Shown: in pieces, positions 6,269-11,813 of the stretch | Layout of the letters: each line of letters starts with the position of its first letter | Position numbering within the stretch: position 1 is the first letter of the stretch | DNA from: Burkholderiales bacterium | Lineage (GTDB): Bacteria > Actinomycetota > Thermoleophilia > Gaiellales > Gaiellaceae | DNA: 11,813 nt | Direction of reading: 5' to 3' | Assembly: GCA_025935595.1 (NCBI GenBank) | Contig: JAICUZ010000053.1 | Coordinates: 1 to 11,813, forward strand | The notes under the pieces: model-generated | The model's input: the letters and a program-made list of their open reading frames with translations, nothing else | The model's database searches: none | What the model was told of the DNA's origin: nothing | Made by a program: the position numbers and the translations under genes

Positions 6269-6868
6269 ATGCTTCGCCGGGTCGCGTCGGAGGTGTCGCT
6301 ACGAAGCCGCGAGCGGAAGCTTCGCCTGTTTCTCGACCTGCTCGCGCCCGGACCGGAGACGACTGTGGTCGACGTGGGGGTCACGGACGCCCCGTTCGGC
6401 GACGGTTCGAGCGACAACTTCTTCGAGGCGATGTATCCCTGGCCCGGCCGGATCACCGCAGTCGGTCACACCGAGCTCGACCGTTTCGTCGCTGCGTTCC
6501 CGCAGGTGCAGGCGGTGCGGGCCGACGGTCGCGAGCTGCCTTTTGCCGACGGCACCTTCGACGTCGGCTTCTCCAATGCAGTCGTCGAGCACGTCGCCGG
6601 TGGCCGCGACGGGCAGCGGCGGTTCGTGCACGAGCTCTGCCGCGTCGCACGCCGCGTGTTCGTCACCACACCGAATCGCTGGTTCCCGCTGGAGGTGCAC
6701 ACACTGCTTCCGCTCGTGCACTGGTTGCCCGCAGGCGCCCGCGACCGCGTGATCCCGTTCGACGACGTGCTCGACCCGCTCGGCCCGAAGGCATTCGCGT
6801 CGCTCTTTCCTTACGAGGTGCGTGTACTGAATCGCGGCATGACGCTCGTCGCCGTCGGCCCGGCATGA
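6269..6868 (+). CDS. Class I SAM-dependent methyltransferase (Methyltransf_11-like)
   Basis: This 199-residue cytoplasmic methyltransferase has a degenerate motif I, TTVVDVGVTDAPFG (31-44), where the usual glycine-rich loop is partly replaced. Motif II/III is clear as DGRELPFADGTFDVGFSNAV (86-105) followed by VEHV, the layout of Methyltransf_11. After it comes a conserved-looking block RVFVTTPNRWFPLEVHTLLP (129-148), common in methyltransferases encoded near polysaccharide or lipid glycan genes. The substrate cannot be read from the sequence. The ATG at 6269 is six bases after a -10-like box. Its stop overlaps the next start as ATGA, so it is almost certainly co-expressed with the O-antigen-ligase-like protein, which suggests a small polar substrate on a sugar or lipid-linked precursor. 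Confidence 0.8.
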   Translation: MLRRVASEVSLRSRERKLRLFLDLLAPGPETTVVDVGVTDAPFGDGSSDNFFEAMYPWPGRITAVGHTELDRFVAAFPQVQAVRADGRELPFADGTFDVGFSNAVVEHVAGGRDGQRRFVHELCRVARRVFVTTPNRWFPLEVHTLLPLVHWLPAGARDRVIPFDDVLDPLGPKAFASLFPYEVRVLNRGMTLVAVGPA

Positions 6869-8211
6869 CCCTGCGCCGTCCCGTGTGGGCGCTGTACGCG
6901 CTCGTCGTGGGGCTCGCGCTCCACAACGTCGTGATGGCGATGCTCTGGCGCGCCGGCGTGCGCGGCGGCGCGCTCACGGGGATCTCCGCGTGGAAAGAGG
7001 TGCTCCTCGCCGTGGCCCTCGCACTCGTCGTCGCGGAGCGGCGTTCGCTTCCGTTCTCGCCGTCCTTCCTGCCGGATCTGCTCGCGGTTGCCTTCGCGGC
7101 GTTCGTCGTCGTCTATGCGCTCATCCCGCAGTCGGTGCTCGACGGCGGCGCGACGCACAAGGGGATCGCCTACGCGCTTCGCCACGACCTGCTGATCGTC
7201 GGCGCGTATTTCCTCGGGCGCGGGCTCGATCTCACCGACAGAGAGCGCGGGCGGCTGTGCCAAATCGTGCTCGGGACGGCGGCGTTCGTCGCCGTCTACG
7301 GGCTTGTCGACGTCTACGCGGTCCCGCTTTCGTGGTGGCGGCTGTCGGCCGGCTGGTTCCAGCACCAGCTCGGACTGGACTACGGGCTCGGCTTGTCGCA
7401 CCTGCCGCAGAACTTCGTCTACAACGCGGGCGAGAACGTCGTCTTCCGCCGGCTCACCTCGACGTTCCTGTCGCCGCTCGCGACTGCGTACCTGCTCGTC
7501 GTGGCGATGTTCTTCGTCCCGCTTCGCCGTCGCTGGGGCTTGGCAGCCGGTGCGCTGCTGTTCGCGGGGATCCTCTGGACGCACACACGCGCCGCCGTGA
7601 TCGCGCTCGCCGCGGGCCTGATCGTCCTCGCGCTCGTGCGTCGGCGCTTGCAGCTGCTCGGCTGGGCGGCGGTGGTCGTGGTCGTCGCGTTCGCGTTCGT
7701 CAAGGGCTACGACCACTTCGCGCCGCGGGCACACTTCACCGCGGCCGAGAGGGTGGTCCAGGAGCAGCACGGGTCGAAGACGCCGAACGTGTCGCACGAC
7801 CCAACGGCAGCGGGCGAGTCGTCCACGAGCGAGCACCTGACGAGCCTGCGCGACGGCGTGAAGACCGTTCTGAAGCATCCGTGGGGCTTCGGGCTCGGCA
7901 ACTCCGGCGTGACGGCTATGCGGACCGACGTTCGCATCAAAGCGGGGGAGTCGACCTACACCGAGCTCGGCGTGGAGACGGGTCTCGCCGGTGGCCTCCT
8001 CTTCATCGCGTGGTGCGCTGTCGTGCTGCGTGGGACGCTGCGCCGCTATGCGTGGCTCGGAGCAGCGTTCACCGCCGTGCTCGTCCTCGGGCTACAGACA
8101 GACGTGATCGGCGTTCCGTGGATCGCCGTCGTCGTGTGGGCGGCGGTCGGCGACGCCGTCTACCGAGAGCAGATCCAGAGCCCGCGGCCGATGAGGCCCG
8201 TCGAGTCGTAG
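6865..8211 (+). CDS. O-antigen ligase/polymerase-like multipass membrane protein (Wzy_C family)
   Basis: This 448-residue inner-membrane protein of the Wzy/WaaL/PglL superfamily is predicted to join lipid-linked sugars into a polymer or onto an acceptor outside the membrane. About ten hydrophobic segments are visible. Family landmarks are the loop LTSTFLSPLATAYLL (197-211), ILWTHTRAAVIALAAG (236-251), which contains the Arg usual at this position, and a long extracytoplasmic loop (about 280-370). That loop ends in KHPWGFGLGNSG (337-348) and GESTYTELGVETGLAGG (361-377), typical of Wzy_C. The start at 6865 overlaps the preceding stop as ATGA. The frame is open further upstream, but those codons are shadow of the other genes. 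Its last 52 bases overlap the convergent methyltransferase gene. In an actinobacterium without LPS the product is more likely a capsule, exopolysaccharide or glycoprotein glycan. The exact role is unresolved. Confidence 0.85.
   Translation: MTLRRPVWALYALVVGLALHNVVMAMLWRAGVRGGALTGISAWKEVLLAVALALVVAERRSLPFSPSFLPDLLAVAFAAFVVVYALIPQSVLDGGATHKGIAYALRHDLLIVGAYFLGRGLDLTDRERGRLCQIVLGTAAFVAVYGLVDVYAVPLSWWRLSAGWFQHQLGLDYGLGLSHLPQNFVYNAGENVVFRRLTSTFLSPLATAYLLVVAMFFVPLRRRWGLAAGALLFAGILWTHTRAAVIALAAGLIVLALVRRRLQLLGWAAVVVVVAFAFVKGYDHFAPRAHFTAAERVVQEQHGSKTPNVSHDPTAAGESSTSEHLTSLRDGVKTVLKHPWGFGLGNSGVTAMRTDVRIKAGESTYTELGVETGLAGGLLFIAWCAVVLRGTLRRYAWLGAAFTAVLVLGLQTDVIGVPWIAVVVWAAVGDAVYREQIQSPRPMRPVES
8160..8211. 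other. 52-base convergent overlap of two coding regions
   Basis: The last 17 codons of the Wzy_C-like gene (plus strand, stop TAG at 8209-8211) and of the TylM1-like methyltransferase gene (minus strand, stop TAG at 8162-8160) are encoded by the same DNA. A 6-bp stem with a 7-base loop (8199-8204 with 8212-8217) lies at the plus-strand stop and may serve as a weak transcription end for that gene. Confidence 0.7.
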
Positions 8212-8861
8212 TCGACGCCGAGGCCCGCGTCCTCGAAGGCGCGCCGCATCTCGTCGTTCGTGAAGAGGTAGAGCTCGTGGTGCTCGACGAAGTGCTCGAC
8301 GCCGGCGGGCGTCGCGACGAGGTAGTGCATCTCGGTGGTCGAGATGCGTTCGTTGCGAAGGCCGCTCACAGTCGCCCGGGCGAGCACGAGCTCCGGTTCT
8401 TCGTACGTGAGGAGGTGCGGCCGGTTCAGCACCCAGGCATCGGGAGTGAGCCAGGGCTCGACGAGTGCGAGACCGCCCGGGGTCAGGTGCCGCGCGAACG
8501 TGCGCGCGCTGGCGGCGAGCCCGTCGAGGCTGCCGACGAACCCGATCGCACTGAACAGGCAGGTGATTACGTCGAACTGTCGGCCGAGGTCGAAGTCGCG
8601 CATGTCCGCCTGGCGCACTGGGACATCGGGCACGCGCCGGCGCGCGATGCCAAGCAGACCCTCGTCGATGTCGGTGCCCTCGCAGGTGAACGTCGCCTGC
8701 AGGTGCTCGAGGTGCTTGCCCGTGCCGCACGCGACGTCCAGCAGGGACTTCGCGTCCGGATTCCGTGCGCGGACGATCCGTTCGAGCGTCGCAGCTTCGC
8801 CCGCATAGTCCTTGAACGAGTACTCGAGGTCGTAGAGCTCGGGATGCGAGGTGTACGGCAC
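8160..8861 (-). CDS. SAM-dependent N-methyltransferase resembling TylM1/DesVI aminosugar dimethylases
   Basis: This 233-residue class I methyltransferase begins SHPELYDLEYSFKDYAGEA, then LLDVACGTGKHLEHL (40-54, motif I), QADMRDFDLGRQFDVITCLF (84-103) and HLTPGGLALVEPW (125-137). From memory this tracks, segment by segment, the TDP-3-amino-3,4,6-trideoxyglucose N,N-dimethyltransferases of macrolide clusters, including the SLLDVACGTG and DMRDF wording and a C-terminal GRGL. Related generic enzymes of other substrates share these features, so a sugar substrate is inference. I chose GTG at 8861 because the family starts just before the Tyr/His/Pro/Glu segment. An upstream in-frame TTG at 8906 would add 15 residues with no family resemblance. 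No ribosome site is visible at either. It is monocistronic, converges on the glycan-ligase-like gene and overlaps its 3' end by 52 bases. Confidence 0.8.
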   Translation of the reverse strand: MPYTSHPELYDLEYSFKDYAGEAATLERIVRARNPDAKSLLDVACGTGKHLEHLQATFTCEGTDIDEGLLGIARRRVPDVPVRQADMRDFDLGRQFDVITCLFSAIGFVGSLDGLAASARTFARHLTPGGLALVEPWLTPDAWVLNRPHLLTYEEPELVLARATVSGLRNERISTTEMHYLVATPAGVEHFVEHHELYLFTNDEMRRAFEDAGLGVDYDSTGLIGRGLWICSR

Positions 8862-8941
8862 GGCACCCGAGAGTGTGACGATTCTGTGCCAATCACAAAT
8901 GGACAATTGCGCCCGCGCGGGCCATTCGTACCGTTGGACGG
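8862..8941. promoter_or_regulatory. 80-base divergent intergenic region
   Basis: On the plus strand TACCGT (8929-8934) lies seven bases before the ATG at 8942, the same TANNNT-to-start layout seen elsewhere. On the minus strand the promoter is less clear. TTGTCC or TTGTGA (within 8891-8906) could be a -35, but no good TANNNT follows at 16-18 bases. Between them sits a GC-rich stretch around CCCGCGCGGGC (8912-8922), a perfect 10-base palindrome CCCGCGCGGG plus one base, of unknown meaning. Confidence 0.4.
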
Positions 8942-9421
8942 ATGCGTCTCTCCCTGGTCGAGCTCACCCTGTTCCTCGCCGCCGCCGCCGTCGCCGCGAC
9001 CGCCCTGCCGCGCTGCTCCGGCGGAGGTCCTGCCGGTCGGATCGCACGCGCGAGCTGGACGCTCACACCCGGCGTGCTCAACCCTGCGGTCACCCAGGCG
9101 ACCATCGCCTCGACGATCTGCCGCCACGGCTGGACGCGGACGATCCGCCCGCCCGTCTCCTACACGAACGGCCTCAAGGCGAAAGGCCTTCTGCAGTACC
9201 GGCTGCGCGGGCCTCCCTCGGCGTTCCAAGAGGACCATCTGATCAGCCTCGAGCTGGGCGGCGACCCGGTCGACCCGCGCAACCTCTGGCCGGAGCCGTA
9301 CCCGCGCGCCTCTGCGGTCGACAAGATCGAGAACGACCTGAACCACCGTGTGTGCACGGGGTCGCTCTCCCTTGCCGACGCGCAGGACCGCGAGTCCGCG
9401 CTCAAGCACCGCGACGGCTAG
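8942..9421 (+). CDS. Secreted protein with HNH-like DH...N signature (function unknown)
   Basis: This 159-residue protein has an N-terminal signal peptide: charged MR, then a hydrophobic alanine/leucine core (4-22). The mature part contains TPGVLNPAVTQATIASTIC (42-60), a tract RPPVSYTNGLK (69-79), then QEDHLISLELGG (96-107) and DPRNLWPEPY (111-120), and finally KIENDLNHRVCTG. I recognise this as a widespread bacterial family of exported hypothetical proteins. The order Asp-His (98-99), Gly-Gly, Asn114-Leu115, and a later His135 resembles a beta-beta-alpha HNH nuclease centre, so an extracellular nuclease is a reasonable but unproven idea. Cys60 and Cys138 could form a disulphide. Cys25 is not in a good lipobox because Arg precedes it. 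The ATG is seven bases after a -10-like box, without a ribosome site. The gene stands alone and ends nine bases from the convergent MarR stop. Confidence 0.8.
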   Translation: MRLSLVELTLFLAAAAVAATALPRCSGGGPAGRIARASWTLTPGVLNPAVTQATIASTICRHGWTRTIRPPVSYTNGLKAKGLLQYRLRGPPSAFQEDHLISLELGGDPVDPRNLWPEPYPRASAVDKIENDLNHRVCTGSLSLADAQDRESALKHRDG

Positions 9422-9430
9422 CTACAGCCG

Positions 9431-9874
9431 CTAACTGGGCCGCGCGCTGCGCAGGGCGTCGGTCATGCGGCGGAGGAGCGTCAGCAGCTCGCGGCGATCG
9501 GCAGCGGTCAGCGTCGCGGCCGCCGGCTCGAACGCCTCGGCAGCACGCCTGAGCCGGTCGTCGAGCAGATCGCGTCCTCGCGCACTCACATCGATGCTGA
9601 GCGCACGGCGGTCGCTCGACTCCGGCGCGCGCGTGACGAGGCCCAGCGCCTCGAGCGTGTCCACCGATCGGCTCGCCGTCGGAGTGCTCGTGCCCATGCG
9701 CTTGGCGAGGTCGTTCAGGCGAAGCGGCCCTTCGTCGCCGAGCTCGACGAGCGCGATCCGCTGAGTGGCCGTCATCGGCGGCCCGTCGTCGGCCCCGCCG
9801 ACCAGCCGCGTCAACTGGCGGATCAGCTGGCCCAGCTCGCGGAGGAGCAGCTCGACGTCGGGAGTGCCTGCCAT
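9431..9874 (-). CDS. MarR-family transcriptional regulator
   Basis: This is a 147-residue winged-helix repressor of the MarR type, acting as a dimer and usually released from DNA by a small phenolic or drug-like ligand. Visible features are an N-terminal dimerisation helix (VELLLRELGQLIRQLTRLVG), the helix-turn-helix LRLNDLAKRMGTSTPTASRS (51-70), and VDTLEALGLV followed by the wing TRAPESSDRRALSIDVSARG (81-100) with the conserved DRR, then C-terminal dimerisation helices. I chose ATG at 9874. An in-frame TTG at 9892 would add a Cys/His-containing six-residue stub that is not family-like. It is divergent from a DHA2 efflux pump, the standard arrangement in which the regulator represses the pump and itself. 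Two palindromes lie in the shared promoter. Confidence 0.9.
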   Translation of the reverse strand: MAGTPDVELLLRELGQLIRQLTRLVGGADDGPPMTATQRIALVELGDEGPLRLNDLAKRMGTSTPTASRSVDTLEALGLVTRAPESSDRRALSIDVSARGRDLLDDRLRRAAEAFEPAAATLTAADRRELLTLLRRMTDALRSARPS

Positions 9875-9877
9875 GCA

Positions 9878-9888
9878 GCAATGATTGC
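9878..9888. promoter_or_regulatory. Palindrome GCAATGATTGC, candidate MarR operator near its own start
   Basis: This is a perfect inverted repeat of five bases per arm around a central G. It covers the weak minus-strand -10-like AATCAT (9886-9881), which lies six bases from the marR ATG. Binding here would block marR transcription. The arms are short for MarR proteins, so it may be a half-site pair or chance. Confidence 0.4.
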
Positions 9889-9891
9889 ACA

Positions 9892-11454
<1,563 letters not shown>

Positions 11455-11459
11455 CTGCC

Positions 11460-11490
11460 GGTTCGCGCCGAGTCCGGGCCGGGGCGAATC
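11460..11490 (+). terminator. Stem-loop after the MFS stop, possible terminator
   Basis: GGTTCGC (11460-11466) pairs with GCGAATC (11484-11490): seven pairs including one G-U, with a further partial CCG/CGG pairing inside. It begins five bases after the pump stop. No T-tract follows, so it would be a GC-type or 3'-stabilising structure rather than a textbook intrinsic terminator. Confidence 0.4.
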
Positions 11491-11509
11491 CCTCCTACGC
11501 GGCATGCAG

Positions 11510-11546
11510 GGTTGCCCTCACACCGGACGAAGGAATGAAGGCAACC
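11510..11546 (+). repeat. Inverted repeat GGTTGCC...GGCAACC in the leader of the DUF2934 gene
   Basis: Two perfect seven-base arms (11510-11516 and 11540-11546) enclose a 23-base spacer. It ends 12 bases before the ribosome site of the DUF2934 gene. It could be a 5'-leader hairpin or a protein-binding site; the spacing between arm centres (30 bases, nearly three helical turns) suits either. Confidence 0.4.
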
Positions 11547-11558
11547 AGGCGACGACCG

Positions 11559-11566
11559 AAGGAGGT
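11559..11566 (+). promoter_or_regulatory. Strong Shine-Dalgarno site of the DUF2934 gene
   Basis: AAGGAGGT followed by five bases and the ATG at 11572. It is the best ribosome site in the window and fixes the start of the small gene. Confidence 0.8.
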
Positions 11567-11571
11567 CAGCA

Positions 11572-11781
11572 ATGCCACGTAAGGCCACCGAGGCCGCCGC
11601 GACGAAGAAGCCGGCAGCCAAGAGAACCGTCACGCGTCGCACGAAGAAGGTGGAGGCGACGGAGCCGATCGTGCTCGTGTGGGAGCACGTCGCGACGCGT
11701 GCGTACTACATCCATCTCGAACAGGGCGGAAGCCCCGACGAGAACTGGCTGCGCGCCGAGCAGGAGCTCATCGCGGTCTAG
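11572..11781 (+). CDS. Small DUF2934-family protein with histone-H1-like basic N-terminal tail
   Basis: This is a 69-residue protein. Residues 1-28 are Ala/Lys/Arg/Thr rich (ATKKPAAKRTVTRRTKK), like the tails of bacterial H1-like or nucleoid proteins. Residues 37-67 (WEHVATRAYYIHLEQGGSPD, then ENWLRAEQELIA) match the DUF2934 pattern, in which a helix containing RAYxIxxExG is followed by xxWLxAExEL. The biochemical role of DUF2934 is not known. The basic tail suggests nucleic-acid contact, as inference only. The start is certain from the strong ribosome site. A 6-bp hairpin overlaps the stop. The gene seems to be expressed on its own, possibly from a leader containing an inverted repeat. Confidence 0.8.
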   Translation: MPRKATEAAATKKPAAKRTVTRRTKKVEATEPIVLVWEHVATRAYYIHLEQGGSPDENWLRAEQELIAV

Positions 11782-11789
11782 GCGACCGC
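11773..11789 (+). terminator. Hairpin at the stop of the DUF2934 gene, possible terminator
   Basis: GCGGTC (11773-11778) and GACCGC (11784-11789) form a perfect six-base stem with a five-base loop that contains the TAG stop. There is no T-tract after it. It may be a transcript end or simply a chance palindrome in GC-rich DNA. Confidence 0.35.
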
Positions 11790-11813
11790 AACGTCCGTAC
11801 CTCGCGCGGGGCG

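Larger units (their letters stand above)
11455..11571. other. 117-base intergenic region between efflux pump and DUF2934 gene
   Basis: This gap holds a stem-loop just after the pump stop, a second inverted repeat, a possible 15-codon upstream ORF and a strong ribosome site, each listed separately. I see no clear TANNNT promoter box at the short spacing used elsewhere in the window. Confidence 0.6.

Noticed and set aside
5019..6752. A 577-codon plus-strand open frame across the pgl and glycosylase genes
   Set aside because: It is low-complexity Arg/Ala/Gly translation. Both minus-strand genes carry catalytic motifs, so this is a shadow frame.
6811..7878. A 355-codon minus-strand open frame inside the Wzy_C-like gene
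   Set aside because: It is a charged Arg/Glu/Asp/His-rich shadow with no recognisable motif, opposite clear transmembrane segments.
11478..11500. A tRNA 3'-end-like string (GCGAATCCCTCCTACGC) that could be an attachment site
   Set aside because: The T-loop would need TTCGAAT and the stem does not form. No repeat copy, integrase or remaining tRNA is present in the window, so chance is likely.

Overview
The window is high-GC (roughly two-thirds or more G+C) bacterial chromosome. It has very tight gene packing, several GTG/TTG starts and many 1-11 base gene overlaps. Codon and amino-acid use (Ala/Arg/Val rich), a DipZ-type CcdA, a DHA2-type MFS pump and the apparently leaderless promoters all fit an actinobacterium, perhaps a soil or environmental lineage such as Thermoleophilia. 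That placement is inference, since no rRNA or other marker gene is present. I see no CRISPR array, insertion sequence, integrase, phage gene, tRNA or rRNA. No gene-free stretch exceeds about 120 bases, so almost everything is accounted for by twelve genes plus one partial gene.

Layout from left to right. (1) Bases 1-3545 form a minus-strand block. It holds a PrmC/HemK-like methyltransferase catalytic domain, then a large SF2 DEAH helicase with an acidic insert and twin basic tails, then the start of a CcdA/DipZ-type membrane thiol-reduction protein cut by the window edge. (2) Divergent from it, 23 bases away, is an unrecognised helical, possibly TPR-like protein (3569-4192). It ends tail to tail with the next block, and the two stop codons overlap. 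(3) Bases 4189-6240 form a tightly overlapping minus-strand operon: AlkA-type DNA glycosylase, 6-phosphogluconolactonase and an ArsR-like regulator. (4) Divergent again, bases 6269-8211 hold a small methyltransferase overlapping by ATGA with an O-antigen-ligase-like (Wzy_C) membrane protein. The 3' end of the latter runs about 52 bases into a convergent TylM1/DesVI-like methyltransferase (8160-8861). (5) Bases 8942-9421 encode a secreted protein with an HNH-like signature. (6) Bases 9431-11454 are a classic divergent MarR regulator and DHA2-type 14-TM drug efflux pump, with palindromes in the shared promoter. (7) Bases 11572-11781 encode a small DUF2934 protein with a histone-H1-like basic tail.

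The genes look like several short housekeeping or accessory operons rather than one integrated system. The clearest functional pair is MarR plus MFS, where the regulator probably represses the pump. The glycan ligase/polymerase with its coupled methyltransferase, and the neighbouring aminosugar-type N-methyltransferase, hint at surface-glycan modification, but no glycosyltransferases are visible. The most coherent genome-scale signal is regulatory. In at least four intergenic regions a TANNNT -10 box lies only 5-8 bases from the start codon with no Shine-Dalgarno in between, which suggests leaderless transcripts. Genes inside operons and the DUF2934 gene instead use Shine-Dalgarno sites or translational coupling. 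I did not find a convincing undescribed multi-gene system. The best candidates for novelty are single proteins: the helicase, the stand-alone PrmC-like domain, the 207-residue unknown and the secreted HNH-like protein.
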